A stretch of 64,000 nucleotides of DNA. Origin: Cyrtodaria siliqua. Lineage: Eukaryota > Mollusca > Bivalvia > Adapedonta > Hiatellidae. The notes beneath the pieces were generated by a model. The model worked only from the letters and a program-made list of their open reading frames with translations, was not told the origin of the DNA and did no database searches. Position 1 is the stretch's first letter. Each line of letters opens with the position of its first letter. The position numbers were made by a program, and so were the translations under genes. Positions 46,456-57,749 of this stretch are shown here, one piece after another. The stretch covers positions 62,001 to 126,000 of the forward strand of contig JAWPHD010000007.1 in the NCBI GenBank assembly GCA_037043455.1. Reading direction: 5' to 3'.

Positions 46456-47819
46456 TAACCTTTATCATTTCATGAAAAAAATGTCCCTACCACTTTGTTT
46501 AGATTGCAAAATCCAACACCATATTTTATACCTTTGTATAAGGATTATTTACTTTAAAGAAATTTCGTCCGTTATATCATCAAATTCGGTAATATTGGGA
46601 CAGCAACCTTAGAGGGAGATGGGATAAAGGATGAAGTATCTCATGATACATGCCTCAAACAGAGAGCCAACCTATACGGGTTTACTTTGAAAAAAAGTAT
46701 ATCTCCATATGAGTTTAGAATAAGCGTTGTTTGATTTTCCCGTAATGTTATCGTTGCTTGTAAAATATGCGCAAGCTTTATCGCAATCCTGTAGTTATTA
46801 ACCAAAGTACTGAAAGCAATGAATGGCTGAAACATTAGAGAGGAATGAATGGGATTAAATGTTTTGCACATGAAATATTTGTTGAAAATAAAGCTGCATG
46901 TAAATTATGGGCAGTGAATATTTGTATTTGAAGGTAACGTTGTGAAAAGAACTGTGTGGAAAGATCGTCCAATAATACGGATATTGCAATCGGGTTGTTT
47001 GCACGTCAGAGGGAGGTAATTTATCATCTTCATTATTTTGAACCAGAATGTCACCAGATGTTTCTGTAAGGATTGAAATACAGTAGAATTTCGAAACAAT
47101 TATCGCATTTAAAATTGCATTAATCTAATTGTCCGTGAGATGGCATTTTCGTTTAGAATTAGACCTACTGCCGAATCTGCATTCCAAGTTATTGTAGACC
47201 TGGGTCTCCCATCCGATTGCCAATGCTTTAAAAGGTTCCTTTAATCTTGGAACGAGCAACATTGTTCATTAAACTGTTAGGTTCCACTATCTGCTGCATT
47301 TCGACTGCTTTCGACCACACAGTTTGGTCAAACGTCAATACTGGAGTACTATTGTATTTGCGCGATTATCCAGAAACAAATATCATTTGCTGATAGTATC
47401 CAGGTTTCGTCAATATACTTCATGCCAATCATGAGCATGATAATGGCTGGCTACTTAACACGATGCTGGCTATTCTGGACCATTTGCATGAATTTATTCC
47501 ACGATGGTCTTTGAGGATTGAGTAACCAATAGGTCTTCTCCAGTATATCAGCATTCATCATCTCTCATTGATTAGAACGAGGCAAGTATTTAAATACCAA
47601 AGCTGGCTTGCATTTGCTCCTAGGTATGAAGTACGCAATTTGTATTTTCTCAGTAGCAGGTACTTCGCTCGCTGCGAGACTTACTCTTTGGATTATTTTG
47701 CATTTAACATTGCCAGAGGTAACAGTTGCAATTATTCCTATTCGTTGAAAGGCTTTCAAGCCATCTAAAAACGAATATTATAGTCCACATTATCTACAGC
47801 AAACTGAAGACAGTCTCGT
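46456..47819. other. Intergenic, no gene recognised
   Basis: AT-rich sequence with no recognised repeat or domain. The overlapping 64- and 66-codon frames at 47565-47768 on opposite strands look like chance. Confidence 0.4.
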
Positions 47820-48410
47820 TTTGTATCCCTTCCATATAAAAAAATAAATATAAAGGTTGAACAGGAAATGCAGCTTTCACAGAACACAGTAAACCCAAAA
47901 ACACGCAAAATGACAAACATGAAAGGCAATGTTAATAAAAAATAAAGGCAAATGACATCACAAGCACAAACAGGGTTGACAATAGAGCTTCCGCCTTGGA
48001 ACGGTCAGTGGCAAAAAAGGCCGCTGGGGGTGGTTTAAACCTGGTTCTAGGGTGCACCAAACCTCACACTTACCCTACTATCATCCCAATAAAACAGGAC
48101 AGTGTAAATAAAGAAATCCCCGCCATGAACTATTCTCTAACCAACAAGGCAGCATTAATAGGCAATATAAGTAAAACACAAATATATAAATACAAAAAAA
48201 ACAATAGCCTAGAAAGCCACAAAGAAGGTACTCAGTGACTTGGCAGAAGCCAGAGCAACAAGAGAATAAACCACTGAGGTGCAATATTGCAGACAAAAAT
48301 CAAACGTCAGCGTCCTTTTGGGCTTTAGGTAGACGTCATCATAGGGTCCACAGCCTGTCCGGTCATCGCACAATTAAAGAGGAAACCATACCTTGGTGAA
48401 CCGTCGTATT
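47820..48410 (-). repeat. Retroelement 3' end, partner of 11840-12450
   Basis: The reverse complement matches the end of the reverse-transcriptase frame and the untranslated tail at 11840-12450, including the stop-codon region ('ccctatgatgacgtctacct'). The coding part is only a stub at about 48310-48410, so this copy is more severely 5'-truncated. Confidence 0.8.
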
Positions 48411-49091
48411 TCGTTCAAAGTTCTGTTCTTCGGAGTACGAACAAAAACATCCAAGGTTAAAGAGTGAATCAATAGAGAAATGTGGATCCAAGATTCCTAT
48501 CAGTTTGAACTTGAAGTACAATTTGTAAAGGTGCAGTAATCGACTTGACAGAATACTTTGCATGACTATCCTGGACAATCGATGCACTTTTCTCATCAAC
48601 GTATTTGCACGTAAATAACGTTTTCAAAAAGAGTTTACGTGTTGGAACAATTTATACCGAATTGGCTTGTTTTGACGATATTTCCTCAAGATCTGGGTGG
48701 ATCGTACAAGTATCTTCCGAAATTTTATTTAATGTCTTACCAGATTTGCCGCGGTGTCAGTAAGCCATAGCTTTATCGTTTTTTTTGGCTCGCTGTAGAA
48801 GTTATACAGAAGCGAAGAAGCAGTATTTCTAAAAGTAACGACTTTTTTTTCTGTTATAATTATTCTATCTTATAAGTGGTCTTAAAGGCATGTCATTCTA
48901 CACCTGAATGCCCTAGAATGTTTTCCATTTTAAGTATTGAATCATTGACAGCTAATATATTCGGTCATCGTCGTTTTATTTTAGGAACTTGACTGTACGA
49001 AGCAAAGCGTCATCCGAGAATGTGGAAGATGGGCGGTCACGTTTAACCGCACCGGAAGCATATCTGATGGTTGAATATTGTTTGTTCGATT
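48411..49091. other. Intergenic, no gene recognised
   Basis: No repeats or domains recognised in this stretch. Confidence 0.4.
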
Positions 49092-49278
49092 TGTTCGTGG
49101 TGGAGGCAGTCCATTCACTTTTTCCTGGGTAGAGCCAGTTGAGTATCCCTTCCGCCATCCGTAAGAATCGCCACTATCTCACCCACAAGTCGAGCTCCTC
49201 GTGGGATTCGATCCCGCATCAGTGAGAGGCGAGAATGTTTCAAACTCTGCGTCTTTTCCATCCCGACCACGGAGACGC
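49092..49278 (-). mobile_element. tRNA-derived SINE, minus strand
   Basis: On the minus strand the element starts GCGTCTCCGTGGTCGGGATG (tRNA-like A-box region) and has a B-box-like GGATCGAATCC. It then continues through 'gagctcgacttgtgggtgag', 'cttacggatggcgg' and 'ctacccaggaaaaag'. It is head-plus-body only; the 3' tail after 'tgcctccaccac' is absent or unrecognised. A second copy lies at 50262-50432, and its body is the source type for the 41512-41882 minisatellite. Confidence 0.75.
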
Positions 49279-49579
49279 TATAGGAACCAGAAGCTACTTC
49301 GACAAAACGGTCGAGGTTTTCCTTTGCCTGTACGTTACGTACAAGAGTTGCGTACATGCGAGGCATACAAGTATTGTGTACATTTATTTAATGCGTCGTA
49401 AGTTGCGTTCTCGTGTTGCTGTCGTGTTTATCGATCAGTGGATCGTGCACGCATGTACATGGTTGCGAAAAGGCCTTATACAACGCATACTTGCGTGTCT
49501 ACGCTTGTACGCAACGTTTGTGTGTAAAGTAACATACGTGTCGACTAAAAAGTGATGTGTGCTTCGTATAGCCGGACAA

Positions 49580-50113
49580 GTGGGTAAGTGGGTGCCCGTA
49601 ATTAATGGGCAGACGCCCAAGTTATATGTATCTGTACGTAATGCATTTCTGTGATACTTGACGATTACAATGCGGTTTTTTTAAGTTCGATATTCGCCAG
49701 TTTGGCGATTCGCATTCATGGAAATTCGGCAAATCCTGTCATTCTTCGGGATCTTGCTTCAAAGAAGTCATCGAGAAGTTGCGAATGGTTCGAATCTTTG
49801 ATTCATTGCGATTTAGTATTGTTTAGTCAGCAGTTGTTTAGCGAACACATTGTGGCTTTCTTTTTCTACATCTTATTTTTCCTTCAACTTGACCGGATTC
49901 TGGACATAACGCAATTAGTCCTACGTGACGGCGCATCACGGACTGAGTCAGCTTTCATCCCATGATATCTATATGTACTACAAACGTTTAAAAGTACTCG
50001 TATTTACAAGAAGGTAAGTGGCTGCCCGTAAATTAATGATGGACAGAGGCCCAAGTTATCTGTATCTGTACGTAACGCATTTCCGTCATATCTTACGATT
50101 ATAATGCGGGTTT
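49580..50113. repeat. Pair of about 100 bp direct repeats, 432 bp apart
   Basis: 49580-49680 and 50012-50113 share 'gtaagtgg', 'tgcccgtaa', 'ttaatg', 'gcccaagttat', 'tgtatctgtacgtaa', 'gcatttc' and 'acgatta' in order. The sequence between them is not recognised. Confidence 0.8.
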
Positions 50114-50261
50114 GGTTGCGCATTTGACATCTACCAGTGTCAGTGACGATTGGTTGGTAGGTGATTTCAGTCCCGTATTTTCAGAAGATGTGTGTGTGTT
50201 CGTATGGTGTTTTACGTCATTTTTAACACATGTAAGGTTATATATGACGGTCGTATTTGCT

Positions 50262-50432
50262 GTGGTGGAGGCAGGCCACTCAGTTTGTATAACCAGTACT
50301 GTACACCCCGCCATCTGTAGGAATCGACACTTCTTCACTTTCAAGTCGAGTTCCAGTGGGATTTGAACCGGCAGCGGTGAGAGCGACAAGGTTTACAACG
50401 CAACGTCGTTAACCTCTCGGCGACGGAGACGC
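50262..50432 (-). mobile_element. tRNA-derived SINE, minus strand (second copy)
   Basis: On the minus strand it starts GCGTCTCCGTCGCCGAGAGG (A box), with B-box-like GGTTCAAATCC, then 'actggaactcgacttgaaag' and 'cagatggcgggg', and ends 'cctgcctccaccac'. Same family as 49092-49278. A T-run lies just outside the 5' end on the plus strand. Confidence 0.8.
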
Positions 50433-50504
50433 TTTTTTTTTTCCGAGGAAATAAGGAATGTCTTAAGTTTCACTTTCTATTCTCTCCTTCAATGGGCGTT
50501 GGTT

Positions 50505-50756
50505 TCAACGGGAGCTGCTGTATGTATATATACAGTGTATATATCGTGCTGCTTTCCATTGTACTAGTTGAAGTTCTTCGCTCTCTTGCTCGAGGTGCGG
50601 GTTCCAGACTGTGGAGGCGAAAACAAGAGACAGGCGGACCATGGCAGTGTATGTTGGAGCCGTGACATTGGAGAAACAGTCTTTGACATTTCTGCGTAGA
50701 AATCCTAGTGGCCGATTACACATTTCACCTACATTCTCTTCTTTAATTTGTGACAT
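50505..50756 (-). pseudogene. LINE reverse-transcriptase fragment (thumb/C-terminal part)
   Basis: The minus-strand frame of 83 codons contains NRPLGFLRRNVKDC, TYTAMVRLSLVFASTVWNPH and VQWKAARYIH. This is the pattern seen after the polymerase core of invertebrate non-LTR reverse transcriptases (normally ANRTLGFLRRN..., SLEYASTVWDPH, VQRKAARYV). The YxDD catalytic core is missing, so it is a truncated, dead fragment. The initiating Met is fortuitous. Confidence 0.8.
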
Positions 50757-51675
50757 TTAGATAATAAACACATATTTGCGTCGGTATTTATTGGTTGCAG
50801 ATGTTGACTTGCACAAAGTGCGGATGACGTAGTCTGAGGCGCTGTTGTATAATCTATTTTAGTCGCTCTTGTTTTTCCAAAACAATTACCGGAACCATCC
50901 TGAATACAGTTGCGTATTCGCGCCATATTTGCACGGCTTCAAATCATCTCCCGTAAAGTGATACTAATAGCAGCAGACTCTGTAACGACGTTTGTATGTC
51001 GTAACATGTAACGACGTTTGCATGTCGTAAAAGATCCTACATCATACAGTTTCAGATTCAGAAGTGTTGACGTGTAGAAAGTCGGTGGAGGCTGTTGTAT
51101 ACTTGTGTATACCTGTAGGAAATGCGGGACGTTATAGTAGGTGTTGACGTGTTGAACATGAAGAATATGTGGAGCGTTATTATAGCAATCGTGCAAACTC
51201 GTTCATTTCCGTAGATCATCGGAAATAATTCTCGTGGGTATTTCCAATGATATACGTCGATTTGATGGGTTTGGGTGATTTGCCCCGGCAAAGTACCGTG
51301 TAAACCGTAACAAAATATAGACCCGGAAATCAATTGATTTTAAACATATTTGTATTATTTATTAAATGCTATACTCTTTTGAAATAAGTCTTATCATTTT
51401 ATAGTCAGTTTAAGTTAAAATAGTTAAATATAAAAATAGTTTGTAATTAACTGCGTATTGTTTTGTTTGCATAATAAACGGAGTAGCCAATCGTAAACGC
51501 TCGGCCAATCCCGTCATTCTTCGGGATGAAAGAGCACCATGATGGTTCAATGGGCGCCGCCATTGTTTATTCCACGTGACTGTCCCCACGTGATTGAAAA
51601 GTAGTAACCAAGATGGTGTCTATTTCTTTCCGAGATTATTTTTGAAAACAAATGGTTGATGCTGTTCCGATTGGT
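50757..51675. other. Intergenic; short minisatellite outlier and a promoter-like GC patch
   Basis: 51062-51185 contains two or three diverged units of the 'gtgttgacgtgtagaaagt' minisatellite that resumes at 51676. 51545-51630 carries two CACGTG E-boxes and GCCGCCAT/CAAGATGG motifs (see findings). No gene recognised. Confidence 0.5.
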
Positions 51676-52254
51676 TTATTATAGGTGTTGGACATATAGA
51701 AAGTGCGGGACGATATTATGCGTTTACGTATTGAAAGTGCGGGACGCTGTTGTGTGTGTTCGACGTGTGGAAAGGCGGGACGATATTGTGTGTTTTCGTG
51801 TAGAAAGTGCGGGACGATATTATGCGTTTACGTATTGAAAGTGCAGGACGCTGTTGTAGGTATTGGACGTGTATAAAATGCCGGACGATATTGTGTGTTT
51901 ACAATTTGAAAGTGCAGGGCGCTATTGTAGGTGTTGACGCGTAGAAAGTTCGGGACAATATTGTGTGTTAACGTGTTAAAGTTGTAGGTGTTGACGTGAA
52001 AATGGAAAGTGCGGGACGCTATTGAGTGTTTTCGTTTAGATAGTGCGGGGCGATATTATGTGTTTACGTGATGAAAGTGCAGGACACTGTTGTAGGTATT
52101 GGACCTGTATAAAATGCCGGACGATATTGTGTGTTTACAATTTGAAAGTGCAGGGCGCTATTGTAGGTGTTGACGCGTAGAAAGTGCGGGACAATATTGT
52201 GTGTTAACGTGTTAAAAGTGCAGGACGTTGTTGCAGGTGTTGACGTGTAGAGGT
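51676..52254. repeat. Minisatellite 'cgtgtagaaagtgcgggacg', segment 1
   Basis: Alternating half-units of about 36 bp: 'gtgttgacgtgtagaaagtg', 'cgggacgatattgtgtg' and 'tttacgtgttgaaagtgc', 'aggacgctgttgtag'. A block around 51840-51960 is repeated at 52080-52200. Further segments lie at 52646-52870, 54478-54665 and 54775-54925. Confidence 0.85.
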
Positions 52255-52645
52255 TTACCACCACTAATTACATGTAAGCCTTCGAGGTGTAGTCCCTCCT
52301 TTTTTGATGGAAATGGGCATTATAAGTAGGGTAAAACTGCCCATTTCTATTCGAGTTTGTGGTTGTATGTTTTAGAAGCCTATTAATAGCTTTTACTGGA
52401 TCACTGATGAACATTTTCGAGATTTCCATTTTATGCTTTCACTTTGTGAGCAATGAAAACAGTCAATCAATGAAAACAGCTGTTTTCTTGACCTGTTTAG
52501 TAGACAAACAAGAACTTTCTTAATTAGTTTTCTGTATGAACATTACACTGCTGCATTATGCTTATGTTGAATTTGCAGCAAATCATTAATATGCGACACT
52601 TTAACATTGGTGTCTATGGGGAAAATAATTAGTGGTTTCATACCT
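52255..52645 (+). repeat. Dispersed repeat family C, member 2
   Basis: Aligned throughout with the reverse complement of 46010-46455. It splits the surrounding minisatellite. It also contains a local hairpin 'gaaatgggca ... tgcccatttc' (about 52309-52348). Confidence 0.75.
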
Positions 52646-52870
52646 AGAAAGTGCGGAACGATATTGTGTATTTAGGTGTTGAAAGTGCGGAACTCTGTTG
52701 TAGATGTTGACGCGTATAAACTACGGGGCGATATTATGTGTTCGCATAACGCTTCGCATAACGCTGTTGTATGCGTTAACGTGTATAACGTGCGGGATGC
52801 TGTTGTAGGTGCTGACGTATAGAAAGTGCGGGACACTGTTGTATGTACTGACCTGGTTGTAGTCGATATG
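52646..52870. repeat. Minisatellite segment 2
   Basis: Continuation of the array at 51676-52254 beyond the family C insertion, with units such as 'gacgtatagaaagtgcggga', 'cactgttgtatg'. Confidence 0.8.
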
Positions 52871-53039
52871 GCGTATAAACTATAAAAATATCCATGAATA
52901 GCTAATCAGGTTTACCACCACTAGTTGTCATGGAAAGAGTTCTTAACACAACCGTTATGGTACAATAATAACATTAAGATCGGAAGATCGTATGTTTTTT
53001 TTTTATAAAAGATGGTATGATAAATGTATTTGATCTATT

Positions 53040-53510
53040 AATGATATATTGGATAACAATGGTAATCTTCTCTGTTTTACGCTATTTATCAAAAACTTTA
53101 TTGTACATTCACATTTCTTAGAATGTGAAAGTATGACTGCAGCAATACGGGGATACGTTCAGAAACAAAATTTTGCTTATTTTTGCTATCAATTTAGAAA
53201 ATCAAATTTGCCCATCAATCATGTCCCTAATAACAACCGCACAAAAAGGTTGTCGTCCCATCTATGATATACTTATTAAATCAAATGTACATTCAACATC
53301 TATAGCCAAATGGGGGCAATATGGTATAAATATAGACAGTGACTGGAATGAAGTTTCAAAATACCTTTCAAATGTACAAAAGATACTAGATTACAATGGT
53401 TTCAGGAACAAATAAACCATAGAATTACTGCTAAAACATCCTTTAGACAAAAATGAAGATAAAAAATGATAACGCATGTAGTTTTTGCACAGTCTCCAGA
53501 CAGAAGAAAA
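53040..53510 (+). pseudogene. L1-like LINE ORF2 C-terminal fragment, frame-broken
   Basis: Successive frames encode MDNNGNLLCFTLFI, ECESMTAAIRGYVQ, MSLITTAQKGCRPIYDILIK and KMKIKNDNACSFC. Between them, after one shifted join, is a segment with the FQxxINHRI-type motif. This order is the distal region of L1-clade LINE ORF2 proteins, ending in the Cys-containing C-terminal domain. At least two frameshifts are needed, so it is inactive. There is no polymerase core. Confidence 0.7.
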
Positions 53511-54229
53511 ATCCAAAGGAAAATGCCAAGAAATGTGTAATTATATCTGTTAAATTATGTTCTCCGCTGCTCCTACTGAATAATGAAGAGTCACATCTGC
53601 ATAGAAATATCTTGTCTTTTCTTTATATATTTATTTTGGATAACACCATTTTTGTTTCACACAGTCAACATTAGGAAAACTCAGCAGAGATAGTATGTGG
53701 ATCTTGTATAAAAACTGAAACACGCATACGTTGATTATGTTAGCATTGTATTTATCTACGTTAAACAATTCTTTATACAACGTATATATGCTGGGTTTTG
53801 AAAAAGAAAAAAAATCTTTATCATTATCAATGAAGGTGATTAAAGTAAAAAAATAAAATATTTTGACAACTTTGTAAATGTTTACTGCTTTCAAGATTTA
53901 AAGGGACACACAGCAATCTGGTGTATTTGCAAATAAAATTATTTTGAAAGACCATCAGACTGTAGAGACCCCCAATCAAAATTGTATTTTAAATCTTCTT
54001 TTGAATATTGTAAAGAAATTTAAAAACAAATCCCCATTTATACAGTTTCTAACCATGATATGCATTAACTTTCTTCTAAATATTTTAAAAACTGGTTATA
54101 TATGAATATTATGCATATTACATCTATATCTGTACGGTGTGTAGAGGGGTGGTCCACCCCGACCCCCACAGACCTATTACGAGGTGAATACATGGATTAC
54201 TATTAACTTGATGATTGAAATTTAAAAAA
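53511..54229. other. Intergenic, no gene recognised
   Basis: AT-rich and probably partly the LINE tail. No recognisable coding sequence. Confidence 0.4.
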
Positions 54230-54477
54230 AGTTTACACTCTGTAAGCAGCTATCAATGAAAACAGCTGTACCTTTGACCTGTTTAGTAAACAAACTAAAA
54301 GAACTTTCGTACATGTCTTATGATCCCCAATTTTCTGGTGATTTTTCAAGTGAAAAACTCTTTGTATACGAAAATGACACTGATTTGAGTTGAAGCTGCA
54401 ACAAATCATTAATATGTGACAATTTTTAACATTGGTGTCAATTGGGAAAATAATTGGTGGATTAATGCCTTGGCCGA
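54230..54477 (+). repeat. Dispersed repeat family C, member 3 (partial)
   Basis: Contains 'gcagctatcaatgaaaacag', 'ctgt', 'gacctgtttagtaaacaaac', 'aacattggtgtc' and 'gggaaaataattggtgg', matching the right half of 52255-52645. It is directly followed by minisatellite, as at 52646. Confidence 0.75.
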
Positions 54478-54925
54478 CATAACGTGTAGACAGTTCGGGA
54501 CGTTGTTGTAGGTGCTGACCTGGTAAAAGCGCAGGACGCTGTTGTAGGTGCTGACCTGTTAGTAGTGCAGGATGCTGTTGTAGGTGCTGACCTGTTAGTA
54601 GTGCAGGATGCTGTTGTAGGTGCTGACCTGGTAAAAGCGAAGGAGGCTGTTGTAGGTTACATTGCACCATTGATTTTCCTTCTTTGTTTTATATAGGATG
54701 AATGTATGACAATTGTCAAGAGATAAAAAGTGCGCATTTTTCTCCGTAGAAAATTTTAAAACAAATATCAATTAAAAGCGCAGGACGCTGTTGTAGGTGC
54801 TGACCTGTTAAAAGTGCGGGACTCTGTTGTAGGTGCTAACCTGATAAAAGTGCGGGACTTTGTTGTAGCTATTGACATGTAGAAAGTGGCGTACGCGGTT
54901 GTATTTGTTGACCAGATTCAAGATG
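54478..54925. repeat. Minisatellite segments 3 and 4
   Basis: Units of 'gcaggacgctgttgtaggtg', 'ctgacctgttaaaagt' at 54478-54665 and 54775-54925, separated by about 110 bp of unrelated DNA. The 145-codon minus-strand frame (54233-54670, LPGQHLQQ repeats) reads the array. Confidence 0.85.
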
Positions 54926-55054
54926 CGAGATACAAAATTATACGTATATTCGGTATGGCATATAAAATAAAAATATTATCTATGAATATCTATTGACAGA
55001 CATGAGGTGTAAAAAGTGCGGTTAGCTTCGACAATCATTATGTTAAGTGCCGTT

Positions 55055-55795
55055 ACAAATTCGAGACTTGTGGCCAAAACATGTTGCTATGATTCTACAT
55101 GAAATTAAAAATGTTTAATCCATAACCTCATAAAGAAACATGAGGAAAATCAGGAACATACTGTCAGGAAAAAAAAAGCTTACTTGATGTTCATCCATCC
55201 ATAACATACGCCGTACCTGGTCTGTCGAATCATTCACACAGCTATGTTGCGCACATCAGTCCGGTTGTGTTCATTTACACTAATGCATAAACAGACCTGT
55301 TTGATTGGAAACGAAAACATGTTTATAATGAACACATATAGGGCGGCGAAATTGTTTAATTGAATTGCTGTTTAACAGATCATCCACACATGATGTTATT
55401 GTTTATCTTTAATGTGTTTCCATAGATATTCCTAGTCTGTCATTTGCGTGGTTTGTACTATTCAACAAGTTGACACATGTAATCGAAATCAGTGCTAGTA
55501 GAGCATTAATTCTATACAATTCGAGCTTAACATGAGTGGTAAATTAAAAAGTAGATAGTTGACCATATTATCATGATTATAAATAAATTGAAACGACACA
55601 TATTTTGCAACAATACAAATGCAATAAATAAATAAATACATATTCACGAAAACTTAGCTCTAAACAATAAAAAATTGCAGTATACTCTTTAGATTGGAAT
55701 AAGTGGAAAACAGAACAACCGAAAAACGATTAGGAATAAAATAGAAACAAAGACTTATCGCACCCATCGTTAAATCCGTCCATTTTGTAATCAAA
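55055..55795 (+). repeat. Diverged duplicate of 43005-43770
   Basis: See 43005-43770. Same order and orientation, about 12 kb apart. Confidence 0.7.
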
Positions 55796-57240
55796 CATCC
55801 AACTGAGTTGTTGTGATTTTTCACCGAGTTTCCTGGGTATACAGGTAAAACCAGTCAGAAGAGCGACGAAAACTAACTATGATTTAATCCGTAGATGGCT
55901 TGAGTAAACTCGTTTACGTTGATGAGTGAGATGTTCAATACAAAGACCCAATCATTCAAGTTGTTTCATATTGTTAGATATGGATGATCTCTTATAAAGC
56001 CTTTGTTATTCTGCCGAATGGCATTTAGAACACGTATCAAGTACATACGACCACTTTTACATAAAATAATCATAATAAAGAAAGGAAAAGCAAGTGGAGA
56101 CCTCTGAGATTAGAAAACAAAATGGACTGAGAGCAGTGTTTTGTTGCTAGACCCCGACCGCACCCCACCACCTCACCCCACATCACCACAACACCCGTCC
56201 CCCGCCCACCCCAAATCACCATATGAATGGACTGACAGTGTTTGTTTTTTTGGTTCTCAAACAATTTTTATACCCTAACCGCTCCTCCGCGCATGCAGTT
56301 GCACGTTTATGCGTGGTAGTGGTGTGGGGTAGAAGATTGGCGTCGTTTGTACTTGACCTTAAAGCAGCTCTTGTTATCCGACGTCATCTTTGCACATTTA
56401 TACAAAGAATATAATATCCGCATTCATTTCTGTTCCACAATGTAAAATGATGTATTACGTTGATAAATTATTCTAAAAATCAAAGTACTTAAAAGTACTG
56501 AGAGCTGCATGGTCGTCCGAAAGAAGTTTTTGAACAGTTTTGCATTTGAGTTTAGGTGTATGGAAAGAGACATGTGAACGAACGAATACACTTTATATCA
56601 CAACATGAAGGTGACAGTTCATAACCATCAATGCATCTCTATGTACGAATATGCAAGCTATATACCCAACACTAACCAACATTATTGTATAAGCATTTAC
56701 AATCTCCGTTTACTTTCAATGTAACAGGAAAAGTCAATATGCCATATTTGCCCATATTGACGTTTAGTAAAGTCAAATTGGGTGTGTAATGTATACTCGT
56801 TCGTGATTGATACAATTTTCTGTTCATGTCAGAAAGTATGTCAAGTGATGTAAATAATGTTGATTTCATTGTAAAAGAATTCCCACAATGTGATGACAAT
56901 ATGTTTGTTTCAAATAATAAATATTGGTGAAAATTAAACGTTACAACCTATTTTATTGTTCTCATTTAAAAGTGCGTATGCAATAAAAAGGTTATTATAT
57001 TGCACTAGATCTTTGCAAAATAAATAGTGCTCTCCTAAAGTCGCCCAATATGAATACGCGAAAGAACTCGTGCATATATCCCAATACGAATCTAATAACA
57101 AATACATATTACATGCGGTAAACATGTATCAGAAAATATTGATTATTTTCTAGCTGTTTTATAAAATATCAAGCAAATATTTAATCATACAATAGCTGTT
57201 TTTAATACGACGATTTCGTCACGTCAAATAAAGTTAGGTT
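55796..57240. other. Intergenic, no gene recognised
   Basis: Includes a short C-rich stretch (56148-56215, caccccacc-like) resembling the C-rich elements in composition only. The short frames here have no recognisable family. Confidence 0.4.
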
Positions 57241-57475
57241 TATGGGGAATCTCATAGTCAGATTTTTAGGAACGTTCATAGTCAGGATTATGAGAACTCC
57301 CACAGTCTTGTTAATGGGAACACTTATAAGCAGGTATATGGTAACTATAATAGTCCAGTGTACGTACACTCTCATAGTCAGGATTATGAGAACTCCCACA
57401 GTCTCGTTAAAGGGAACACGTATAAGCAGGTATATGGTAACTATAATAGTCCAGTGTATGGACACTCTCATACTA
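57241..57475. repeat. 96 bp tandem repeat, about 2.4 copies
   Basis: 'catagtcaggattatgagaa', 'ctcccacagtct' recur at 57277 and 57373, and a partial earlier copy begins near 57250. A 96 bp period is a multiple of 3 and keeps frames open on both strands (80 and 89 codons). These are not regarded as genes. Confidence 0.9.
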
Positions 57476-57749
57476 ATTAATTAATTTGAATTTAATTAGT
57501 TTGTAGATTTCAGGCTGCTGTGCAGTTGGATTTATTTTTTTGCTACATGTTTGGAAATTCAATTTAGAGTTTATATAAAGTGAAGTGGTCACTTACACAT
57601 ATTAAACTTGTGATTTGTGAATAGGATTTTTATAGTATTAGTGATTTAGTTATTACGGTGATAGTGTTCACTGTGATCTATTGGTATAGAGGTCCTATTG
57701 ATTTAGTGTAGTTGGACATTTAGTGTTATAGTGTTATAGTTATAGTGAA

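Noticed and set aside
54233..54670. 145-codon minus-strand frame with LPGQHLQQ repeats
   Set aside because: Translation of the 'gctgacctg' minisatellite.
57242..57484. 80- and 89-codon frames on opposite strands
   Set aside because: Both are open because the underlying tandem repeat has a 96 bp period.
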